From contig DMKD01000377.1 in assembly GCA_003454605.1 (NCBI GenBank), positions 1 to 6,167 of the forward strand: a stretch of DNA of 6,167 nt. Direction: 5' to 3'. The position numbers and the translations under genes are program-made. This stretch comes from Spirochaeta sp. Its GTDB lineage: Bacteria; Spirochaetota; Spirochaetia; UBA9216. Under the pieces are notes generated by a model that was not told the DNA's origin, made no database searches, and saw only the letters and a list, made by a program, of their open reading frames with translations. Positions within the stretch are counted from its first letter, which is position 1, and each line of letters begins with the position of its first letter. Below are positions 1-5,571 of this stretch, in pieces.

Positions 1-1
1 T

Positions 2-187
2 CTTCCGGCCCGCTGTTATACCGAGCCGGTAAAGGGTGATAATTCTGAAGCGTCAGTCCTCGATTATGATAGATGGCAGGAGATGCTTACCGAATACTAC
101 AGCCTGCGGGGCTGGGATTACGACGGTGTGCCTACAGCCGATAAGCTGAAGGCTCTTGGCATAGGAGCCTACGGTCGCGGATTGTAG
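2..187 (+). CDS. Aldehyde:ferredoxin oxidoreductase family protein, C-terminal end (partial)
   Basis: The reading frame is open from the left edge and ends at TAG 185-187, giving 61 C-terminal residues; the start and the tungstopterin- and [4Fe-4S]-binding regions lie outside the window. The visible tail is typical of the AOR family: an L-P-A-R start, a short variable linker, then D-Y-D-R-W-Q-E-M-L-T-E-Y-Y-S-L-R-G-W-D, followed by G-V-P-T-A-D-K-L-K-A-L-G-I. Family members use a bis-pterin tungsten (sometimes molybdenum) cofactor and an iron-sulfur cluster to oxidise aldehydes to acids with ferredoxin, in the cytoplasm; some relatives, such as BamB, catalyse other low-potential reactions. The stop codon touches the start of the next gene (TAGATG), so the two are probably co-translated. 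Family assignment is fairly firm; which subfamily, and hence the substrate, cannot be told from this fragment. Confidence 0.85.
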   Translation, partial: LPARCYTEPVKGDNSEASVLDYDRWQEMLTEYYSLRGWDYDGVPTADKLKALGIGAYGRGL

Positions 188-472
188 ATGAAGCATGTTG
201 TCGAGTATATAGGATATTTCCGGATTAAGGCCGGATGTGAATATTCCGAGATTGAGATGCCTGAATCTTTTAGGGTACTCGATCTCATAATTGCCGTAGA
301 GAAGGAGCTGAAAGACAGATCTTTCAACGTTCTCGAAGGCAATGAACTGAAAGACGGAGTTCTTCTGTTTCGCCGCAATGAGCAAGGCGGAATGGTCAGG
401 TGTAAAATCAGCGCCGGACTTTCAGAAACAGGCGGTCGTATTATTATGGCCAATTTGATGGGTGGAGGATGA
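188..472 (+). CDS. MoaD/ThiS-like ubiquitin-fold sulfur carrier protein
   Basis: This 94-residue protein has the look of a beta-grasp sulfur carrier: a first strand (V-E-Y-I-G-Y-F-R-I, residues 5-13), an acidic second strand followed by a hydrophobic helix with the V-L-D-L-I-I-A-V pattern (residues 30-37), and a C-terminus ending M-G-G-G. MoaD proteins end in Gly-Gly, which is adenylated by MoeB-type enzymes and carries the thiocarboxylate sulfur used to make the pterin dithiolene. MoaD-like genes often sit beside AOR-family genes, and this one starts directly after the AOR stop codon. The stretch before the tail (I-I-M-A-N-L-M) lacks the usual P-P-V-x-G-G form, so it may be a specialised paralogue rather than the housekeeping MoaD. 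No good Shine-Dalgarno lies close to the ATG (AGGAG at 163-167 is 20 bases away), so translation is probably coupled to the AOR gene. The call rests on fold pattern, tail and context, not on close sequence recognition. Confidence 0.65.
   Translation: MKHVVEYIGYFRIKAGCEYSEIEMPESFRVLDLIIAVEKELKDRSFNVLEGNELKDGVLLFRRNEQGGMVRCKISAGLSETGGRIIMANLMGGG
464..468 (+). promoter_or_regulatory. Ribosome binding site that decides the start of the FAD subunit
   Basis: GGAGG at 464-468 directly abuts ATG 469, leaving no spacer, but lies 9 bases before the in-frame ATG at 478. The spacing favours ATG 478, which gives a start of M-D-Y-C-K-P-R-T-V-D-E-A-L, close to the usual family beginning. The same bases encode the terminal glycines of the preceding MoaD-like protein. 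Confidence 0.6.
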
Positions 473-477
473 TAACT

Positions 478-1338
478 ATGGATTACTGCAAACCGCGGAC
501 TGTGGATGAAGCTTTATCTTCATTTGGAGATGATTCTGTATATATTGCCGGCGGTACCGATTTGGGTGTTCTGCTCGCTGAGATGCTAATATCACCTGTT
601 GGGATGATAGATCTCTGCGCTATCGATGACATGAAGGGTATCAGCCGTTCTGATGAAGGTTTGACCATCGGAGCATGCACCTTGATTTCAGATATCGCCG
701 CGGCCGATGATATACCCGACTGTCTGTCGCTTGGTGCCGCTGCAATCGGCTCTCCTCAGATTAGAAATATGGCGACTATCGGCGGCAATATATGCAATGC
801 TTCGCCCTGCGGCGACACCTTGACACCGCTGATGGTTCTCGATGCTGAGTTTGAGCTTAAGGGGGCAGGCGGCAGGAGGGCTCTTGCCGCAGGTGATTTT
901 TTCAGAGGACCGAAGAAAACAGCACTCGAGCCCGGCGAGATCCTAACCGCAGTTAGAATCCCTGCAGCATCGCTTGAAGGCTCGATAACCGGATTTCGTA
1001 TGACCGGGAAACGTAACGGGCAGGTGATCTCTCAGGTCAATATGGCCGTATGGGCTGTTATTATTGATGGTAAAATAGAGAATATAAGAATTTCAGCCGG
1101 TTCGGTAGCACCCGTACCCCTGAGACTCATAAGATGTGAAAAAATGCTGCAGGGGAAAACTGCGGCTGAAATCATGAAGGACGCTTTTATGAAAAACCTT
1201 GCTGCAGCGGCAGAGGTTGAAATAACCCCCATCTCCGATGTACGCGCCGGAGAGGATTACCGCCGCTCTGTAAGCGGAGCTCTGCTTGTCGATATAGTCA
1301 CCGATCTGGTTTCAGAAGGGGTTAAAGATGAAGATTAG
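478..1338 (+). CDS. Molybdenum hydroxylase FAD-binding subunit (CoxM/XdhB-type)
   Basis: This is the medium subunit of a xanthine dehydrogenase-family hydroxylase. It carries FAD and passes electrons from the iron-sulfur subunit to the external acceptor. Numbering from ATG 478 (286 residues, normal for the family), the FAD_binding_5 domain shows the first FAD loop A-G-G-T-D at residues 24-28 and the second, A-T-I-G-G-N followed by S-P-C-G-D-T, at about 99-114. A CO_deh_flav_C-type domain follows in the C-terminal part, including the stretch I-S-A-G-S-V-A-P-V-P around residues 205-214. I chose ATG 478 over ATG 469 because of Shine-Dalgarno spacing; the 469 start would add only M-I-T and would overlap the previous stop as ATGA. 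The 3' end overlaps the [2Fe-2S] subunit by 11 bases. The order FAD, Fe-S, Mo is one of the common arrangements. The electron acceptor cannot be read from the sequence. Confidence 0.93.
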   Translation: MDYCKPRTVDEALSSFGDDSVYIAGGTDLGVLLAEMLISPVGMIDLCAIDDMKGISRSDEGLTIGACTLISDIAAADDIPDCLSLGAAAIGSPQIRNMATIGGNICNASPCGDTLTPLMVLDAEFELKGAGGRRALAAGDFFRGPKKTALEPGEILTAVRIPAASLEGSITGFRMTGKRNGQVISQVNMAVWAVIIDGKIENIRISAGSVAPVPLRLIRCEKMLQGKTAAEIMKDAFMKNLAAAAEVEITPISDVRAGEDYRRSVSGALLVDIVTDLVSEGVKDED

Positions 1339-1798
1339 TTTTAGCTGCAACGGCGAAACACGTGATATAGAAGCGGGAGCAGAAATAAGAGCTCTTGATA
1401 TTCTACGCGAGGATCTGGGCCTTACCGGAACCAAAGAAGGCTGCGGGAAGGGTGAGTGCGGAGCCTGTACGATACTTCTTGATGGGAAACCAGTCTGTTC
1501 CTGCCTTTTGCCCGCCCCCAAGCTTGAGGGTTGTGAGGTTGTGACTGTTGAAGGTCTTAAAGGTCCGGACGGAGGGCTCCATCCTATTCAGCAGGCCTTT
1601 CTTGATACTGGTGCTGTTCAATGCGGATTTTGTACTCCGGGAATGATTCTGAGTACCAAGGCTCTGCTTGATACTAACCCTGCGCCAACTGTGAAAGAGA
1701 TAGAAACGGGCTTAAGCGGAAATATCTGCCGATGTACCGGTTACGGCAAGATTATCGAGGCAGTCCAGCTGTCTGCGCAGCGTATGAGGAATGAATAA
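1328..1798 (+). CDS. Molybdenum hydroxylase [2Fe-2S] subunit (CoxS/XdhC-type)
   Basis: This 156-residue small subunit holds two [2Fe-2S] clusters that relay electrons from the molybdenum centre to FAD. The N-terminal plant-ferredoxin-like domain has the spacing C39-x4-C44-x2-C47-x11-C59, with the family sequence G-C-G-K-G-E-C-G-A-C-T. The C-terminal helical domain has C99-G-F-C102 and C134-R-C136; Q98 before C99 is the residue that contacts the pterin cofactor in solved family structures. All eight ligands are present, so the subunit should be functional. Length is normal and there is no Tat signal, as expected for the cytoplasmic forms. A Shine-Dalgarno-like AGAAGGGG ends at 1321, six bases before the ATG, inside the FAD-subunit gene. 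The stop overlaps the start of the large subunit by one base (TAATG). Confidence 0.96.
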   Translation: MKISFSCNGETRDIEAGAEIRALDILREDLGLTGTKEGCGKGECGACTILLDGKPVCSCLLPAPKLEGCEVVTVEGLKGPDGGLHPIQQAFLDTGAVQCGFCTPGMILSTKALLDTNPAPTVKEIETGLSGNICRCTGYGKIIEAVQLSAQRMRNE

Positions 1799-4071
1799 TG
1801 AGTGAAAAAGAATTTGCAATCATTGGTAAACCTCAGCAGAAGGTTGACGGCATTGAGCTTGTGACCGGAAAAGCCCGTTTTTCAGGCGATCTCAGGTTTA
1901 CAGGTATGCTCCACGGTTATGCAGTTCGTGCCGGAGTTCCGGCGGGGAAGTTGAAATCGGTGGATACCACAGAGGCCCTGAAAGTCGAAGGAGTGCTTGA
2001 TGTAATCACTGCAAGCGGCCTGATGGGACCCAATCTCATGGGGATTCTCCCGCCCTTTGATCAGCAGATATTAGCAGTTGATCAGATTCGATATGCCGGC
2101 GAAAGCGTCGCCTTTGTTGTAGCTGAGACGAATGCGGCTGCTAAAAGAGCTTCCAGGCTTGTAGTGGCCGACATAGAGAGGTGGGAACCTATTCTCACTA
2201 CTGACGCAGCCCTTGCTGATGACGCACGGAAGATCCACGAAAACGGCAATATCACATTTACTAAGAAACTAATTAAGGGTGATGTAGAATCAGGCTTTGC
2301 TGATGCTGATCTGATCATCGAGAATGATTATGAGACTTCTTTTCAGGAGCATGCCTATATTGAACCTGAAGCGGTATGCGCAGTACCCTCCGGTGATAAC
2401 CGGATCACAATATATGCAAGCTGTCAGTCTCCCTATCATCTTCGCGGCCATATAGCGGCCAATCTTGGTCTGCCTCATTCGAAGGTTAAGGTTGTTCAGG
2501 CCTATACCGGCGGCTCGTTCGGCGGTAAGGACGATGTTGCAGCTGAGATAGGAATCCTCGCCGCAACCGCTGCGGTGAAACTTGAGCGACCGGTCATGGT
2601 CGCCCACGATCGCGATGAATCGATAATCGGTTCGAATCTGCGGCATGCAATGAAGATGCATTATAAAACCGGGCTAAAAAAAGACGGAACCATAGTTGCC
2701 CGCAAGGCTGAACTCCTGCTTGACGGGGGAGCCTATGCCTCCGAGAGTCCCTTTGTCGTAATGAAGGCCCTGATTCATGCCGCGGGACCCTACTGCATTC
2801 CTAACGTAATGATTGAGTCGACTGCAGTTTATACAAACAAGACATATTCAGGAGCCTTCAGGGGCTTCGGTGTTCCCCAGGTCACTTTTGCCTCTGAGTC
2901 GCAGCTTCAGGAAGCCGCCGACAGCCTCGGCATTTCAGCGCTTGATATAAGGATGAAAAACGCGCTTAAGCCTGGAGACGCGAACGCTACAAACCAGGTT
3001 TTCAATGAATCCGTCGGCATCAGGCAAACTATCGAGGCTGTTGCGGAGCGTACTGCCGGATTCGATACCTCAGCTTCTGAAGATGCTGACTATCTCTATG
3101 GTACGGGCTATGCCTCACTTATCCAGGGCATCTCTAACGGTGCTGAGGGAATTGACGTGGTAGGTGCGTCGGTGCAGATGAGTCAGGATGGCTCGGTCGT
3201 TGTCGGAGCCGGACTCACCGAGCTGGGACAGGGCGCCCGCACCGTTTTCGCGCAAATTGCTGCCGAAGTTCTTGGTGTACCGCTTAATACGGTAACCGCA
3301 AGGCTTGTCGACACCGATTCGGTCCATGATTCCGGTGCCACTGTTGCCTCCCGAGCAACTACTACCGGCGGGATGGCCGTAATGAAGGCGGCAGAAGAAG
3401 TTAAAGACAGCCTGCTTTCAATGGCGGCACTGATGTTTAAGACCGAAGCTGAAAACATTGTGCTTAAGGAGGGCTTTGCAGTCCTGGTTTTCGATGATTC
3501 AGCGCGTATACCAATCCCGGATGTTGCAACTGCAGCATACTGGACGGGTTTCCCTTTGATGAATTTGGCGTTTTCGAGGGCTCCCGATGCCGACTACGAT
3601 CATGACACCCATCAGGGCACCATCTACAATGCATATAACTACGGAACACATGCAATGCGTATAAAAATTGAAAAATCAACCGGACGCGTCGAGGTGCTGA
3701 ATCACATAGCCTCACATGATGTCGGCAAGGTTCTCAATCCGCTCGGCCTTACAGGCCAGGTGGAGGGCGGTTCTCTGATCGGTTTTGGTCTCGCGCATAT
3801 GGAAAAGGTCGAATACCGCGACGGATTTATCCAGAATGCTAACCTCGCCGATTACGCCGTTCCCACTGTTATGGATCGGATCCCGACTGAGGTAATCTCG
3901 GTTGAAGAAGCTAACCCTAACGGTCCCTATGGTGCCAAGGGTATAGGAGAACCACCGGTAGCGGGTGCAGCAGCGGCCTTTGCGAATGCTGTTGCCGCGG
4001 CAACCGGTATCAGATTCAGAAAGATTCCGGTAACCCGGGAAGATATACTGACTGCTATTCGCGGAAAATAG
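1798..4071 (+). CDS. Molybdenum hydroxylase large subunit, molybdopterin-binding (XdhA/CoxL-type)
   Basis: This 757-residue catalytic subunit binds the molybdopterin cofactor and hydroxylates a substrate C-H with oxygen from water. The N-terminal Ald_Xan_dh_C domain starts at V-D-G-I-E-L-V-T-G-K-A-R-F-S-G-D (residues 16-31). The pterin-binding region has E189 in Y-I-E-P-E, G-G-S-F-G-G-K at 238-244, G-A-F-R-G-F-G-V-P-Q at 352-361 (R355 matches the active-site arginine of xanthine dehydrogenase), G-Q-G-A at 477-480, and G-A-T-V-A-S-R-A-T-T-T-G-G at 513-525. The C-terminal G-A-K-G-I-G-E-P-P at 712-720 supplies E718, the expected catalytic base. The A-Y-R-C-S-F-R motif of aerobic CO dehydrogenase is absent, so it is not a form I CODH. 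The active-site Glu/Arg set resembles purine or N-heterocycle hydroxylases, though aldehyde or aromatic substrates remain possible. GAGGA at 1786-1790 precedes the ATG by seven bases. The gene is complete, with no frameshift. Confidence 0.94.
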   Translation: MSEKEFAIIGKPQQKVDGIELVTGKARFSGDLRFTGMLHGYAVRAGVPAGKLKSVDTTEALKVEGVLDVITASGLMGPNLMGILPPFDQQILAVDQIRYAGESVAFVVAETNAAAKRASRLVVADIERWEPILTTDAALADDARKIHENGNITFTKKLIKGDVESGFADADLIIENDYETSFQEHAYIEPEAVCAVPSGDNRITIYASCQSPYHLRGHIAANLGLPHSKVKVVQAYTGGSFGGKDDVAAEIGILAATAAVKLERPVMVAHDRDESIIGSNLRHAMKMHYKTGLKKDGTIVARKAELLLDGGAYASESPFVVMKALIHAAGPYCIPNVMIESTAVYTNKTYSGAFRGFGVPQVTFASESQLQEAADSLGISALDIRMKNALKPGDANATNQVFNESVGIRQTIEAVAERTAGFDTSASEDADYLYGTGYASLIQGISNGAEGIDVVGASVQMSQDGSVVVGAGLTELGQGARTVFAQIAAEVLGVPLNTVTARLVDTDSVHDSGATVASRATTTGGMAVMKAAEEVKDSLLSMAALMFKTEAENIVLKEGFAVLVFDDSARIPIPDVATAAYWTGFPLMNLAFSRAPDADYDHDTHQGTIYNAYNYGTHAMRIKIEKSTGRVEVLNHIASHDVGKVLNPLGLTGQVEGGSLIGFGLAHMEKVEYRDGFIQNANLADYAVPTVMDRIPTEVISVEEANPNGPYGAKGIGEPPVAGAAAAFANAVAAATGIRFRKIPVTREDILTAIRGK

Positions 4072-4079
4072 GAGCATTT

Positions 4080-5453
4080 ATGGCTGATATATTTATAAAG
4101 AATGCATTAGTAATGACATGTGAACCCGATGTTATCAGGGGCGAGGTAATTGAAAACGGCGCTGTTGCGGTTGAAGGTGATAGAATAGCTGCTATCGGGA
4201 AAACCGCAGAACTTGAAGCTGAGTATGGAAACTCTAAAAAGGTGATCGATGCTGATGGCAAGATCGTGATGCCCGGATTCATCATTACCCACACCCATAT
4301 GCCCTACGTGATGGGGCATAACCAGCCCATAGATGTGAGTCAGCTTCACTCATTTTGGGATATGCTCCAGAAGATGGGCTGGGAATGGTTAGAGGACCTG
4401 ATCACCCGTGACGGTATCTATGCCTCAACCCGCTATGCAGCCGCCAAGATGCTTAAAAGCGGCACAACAACAGTTTGCGATCTTGTTGAAGCCCCGAATG
4501 ACTTAAGCGGTGCCCTTGAAGCTAGTACGAGAGCGATTGAAGAGATAGGAATAAGGGCTAACCTTGGTTACGAGGTAACTGAGCGAATCCCCGGAGTGCC
4601 CATTAACGATAAACTGGACATCACCATGGCTGAAAAGGGTTTTGAAGAGAATCTGCGGCTGATTGAGAACTTTCCCGCAGGATCCGATTCCCTAATAAAA
4701 CCCCGTCTGGGCATACATACGGCTTATACAAACTCATTTGAAACCCTGAAAAAAGCCCGTGCTTTTGCTGATCAGTACGGCTGCGGAATACAGCTTCATA
4801 TAGCAGAAATCCCCCGGGCATTTCTCGTGGAGAAGTACGGTAAGTCAGCACCGATGCTGCTTGAGGAAGCGGGGCTCCTGGGTCCCGATGTCGTTGCTGC
4901 TCATTGCATCGATCTCGATGATGAAGATATAAACATCCTTGCCCGAAATTCTGTCAATGTCGCACATACCCCGATGACTAATTCGCTCGGCGGCAACGGC
5001 GTTGCCCGTGTTCCTGAAATGATGGAAGCCGGTATTAATGTGACGCTCGGACATGACTGTTTCTTTTCGCTCGACACTGCGGAGTATATACGCTTCGCAT
5101 ATTTGATACATAAGGCCCACAATGCGAATCCGGGGCTGATGCCTCCATTCGTACCGCTCGATTTTGCTCTCGGCAATGCCGCAAAGGCCCTTGGGATGGA
5201 AAAATCCATAGGAAGTCTTGCCGGGGGCAAAAAGGCGGATCTTCTGGTCATAAAACCTGATTGCCCAACCCCTCTTAATGCCCTGACTGTCATGTCGTTC
5301 TTCACAATGACATTTCTCGGCAAGGATGTCGAAACCGTTCTCGTTAACGGAAAGATTGTTGTCGACGGAAAAGAGCTTCAGACCGGAGACGAGGAAATAA
5401 TTATGAGTGAATGTGTAAAAGAGAGCGCATTGCTCTGGAAAAGGAATGAGTAA
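4080..5453 (+). CDS. Metal-dependent amidohydrolase, SsnA/ATZ-TRZ deaminase-like
   Basis: This is a complete 457-residue amidohydrolase-superfamily protein. Its N-terminal beta-sandwich segment (I-K-N-A-L-V-M-T-C) is followed by M-P-G-F-I-I-T-H71-T-H73-M, the metal HxH motif. Other likely ligands and catalytic residues are H213 (G-I-H-T-A-Y-T), H240 and E243 (L-H-I-A-E), H275 (A-H-C-I-D-L-D) and D326 (L-G-H-D-C). This H-x-H / H-x-x-E / H / D set is that of the cytosine deaminase, atrazine chlorohydrolase and guanine deaminase branch, which deaminates or hydrolyses N-heterocycles with Zn or Fe. The C-terminal G-G-K-K-A-D-L-L-V and C-P-T-P-L-N-A regions, followed by V-L-V-N-G-K, resemble SsnA, a protein of unsettled function next to molybdenum hydroxylase genes in E. 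coli. It starts 8 bases after the large subunit, with AGGAG at 4070-4074 five bases before the ATG. It probably acts on the product or precursor of the hydroxylase. Family certain; substrate unknown. Confidence 0.9.
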   Translation: MADIFIKNALVMTCEPDVIRGEVIENGAVAVEGDRIAAIGKTAELEAEYGNSKKVIDADGKIVMPGFIITHTHMPYVMGHNQPIDVSQLHSFWDMLQKMGWEWLEDLITRDGIYASTRYAAAKMLKSGTTTVCDLVEAPNDLSGALEASTRAIEEIGIRANLGYEVTERIPGVPINDKLDITMAEKGFEENLRLIENFPAGSDSLIKPRLGIHTAYTNSFETLKKARAFADQYGCGIQLHIAEIPRAFLVEKYGKSAPMLLEEAGLLGPDVVAAHCIDLDDEDINILARNSVNVAHTPMTNSLGGNGVARVPEMMEAGINVTLGHDCFFSLDTAEYIRFAYLIHKAHNANPGLMPPFVPLDFALGNAAKALGMEKSIGSLAGGKKADLLVIKPDCPTPLNALTVMSFFTMTFLGKDVETVLVNGKIVVDGKELQTGDEEIIMSECVKESALLWKRNE

Positions 5454-5477
5454 TTTACCTCCATGTAAATTACTCAT
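5446..5477 (+). promoter_or_regulatory. Perfect 13-bp hairpin spanning the amidohydrolase stop codon
   Basis: Arms 5446-5458 and 5465-5477 are perfect reverse complements (left arm ATGAGTAATTTAC), enclosing the 6-base loop CTCCAT. The left arm contains the TAA stop codon. The stem is A+T-rich and is followed by CATATGGAAG rather than a T-run, so it is not a standard intrinsic terminator. More likely it is an mRNA 3'-end stabiliser, a processing site or part of a control element with the next two repeats. Confidence 0.75.
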
Positions 5478-5528
5478 ATGGAAGTTTGAAACAAAAACTG
5501 CAATGCAGTTTCATTTTCCAAACTTCAT
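5478..5528 (+). repeat. Imperfect nested inverted repeat (hairpin 2)
   Basis: The outer arms GAAGTTTG (5481-5488) and CAAACTTC (5519-5526) pair over 8 bp, extendable to AT/AT with one bulged G at 5480. Nested inside is a 7-bp stem AAACTGC (5495-5501) / GCAGTTT (5505-5511) with loop AAT, followed by the T-rich CATTTTCC. The inner stem plus T-rich tail could act as a weak terminator or attenuator between the amidohydrolase and the PreA-like gene, but only three of its seven pairs are G-C and the T-run is four long. Confidence 0.5.
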
Positions 5529-5536
5529 CTCGATAA

Positions 5537-5554
5537 CCTGCCCTCCATGGCAGG
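5537..5554 (+). promoter_or_regulatory. Hairpin 3, with anti-Shine-Dalgarno-like loop, before the PreA-like gene
   Basis: CCTGCC (5537-5542) and GGCAGG (5549-5554) form a 6-bp G+C-rich stem with the loop CTCCAT, the same loop as in the hairpin at 5446-5477. CCTCCA at 5542-5547 is complementary to TGGAGG at 5562-5567, which contains the ribosome binding site of the next gene. The hairpin ends 8 bases before that GGAGG, a position where it could influence translation. The regulatory role is inferred from base pairing only. Confidence 0.5.
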
Positions 5555-5562
5555 AAAATATT

Positions 5563-5567
5563 GGAGG
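5563..5567 (+). promoter_or_regulatory. Ribosome binding site of the PreA-like gene
   Basis: GGAGG lies four bases before ATG 5572 and is the only strong Shine-Dalgarno in the gap. It fixes the start of the downstream gene at M-A-D-I-K, which also matches where dihydroorotate dehydrogenase-like proteins usually begin. It is complementary to the CCTCC in the loops of both hairpins upstream. Confidence 0.7.
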
Positions 5568-5571
5568 ATAG

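Noticed and set aside
469..477. ATG 469 as the start of the FAD subunit, overlapping the previous stop as ATGA.
   Set aside because: The GGAGG Shine-Dalgarno ends directly at this ATG, leaving no spacer, while the ATG at 478 has a usable 9-base spacer and the typical family N-terminus. It cannot be fully excluded.
1798..4071. Aerobic carbon monoxide dehydrogenase (form I CoxL).
   Set aside because: The diagnostic A-Y-R-C-S-F-R active-site loop is absent. The equivalent position reads G-A-F-R-G-F-G, as in xanthine dehydrogenase-type enzymes.
4845..5477. A 210-codon open frame on the minus strand opposite the amidohydrolase end.
   Set aside because: It is antisense to a clearly conserved amidohydrolase with its metal-binding motifs, shows no recognisable family pattern, and its start falls in the hairpin region. 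It is a shadow frame.
5446..5477. Classical Rho-independent terminator after the amidohydrolase.
   Set aside because: The stem is perfect but A+T-rich, and is followed by CATATGG instead of a T-run, so the termination signal is incomplete.
5486..5514. Sigma-70-like promoter, TTGAAA (5486-5491) and TTTCAT (5509-5514) with a 17-base spacer.
   Set aside because: The -35-like box is reasonable but the -10-like box matches only four of six positions, and both lie inside inverted-repeat arms that explain the sequence equally well.
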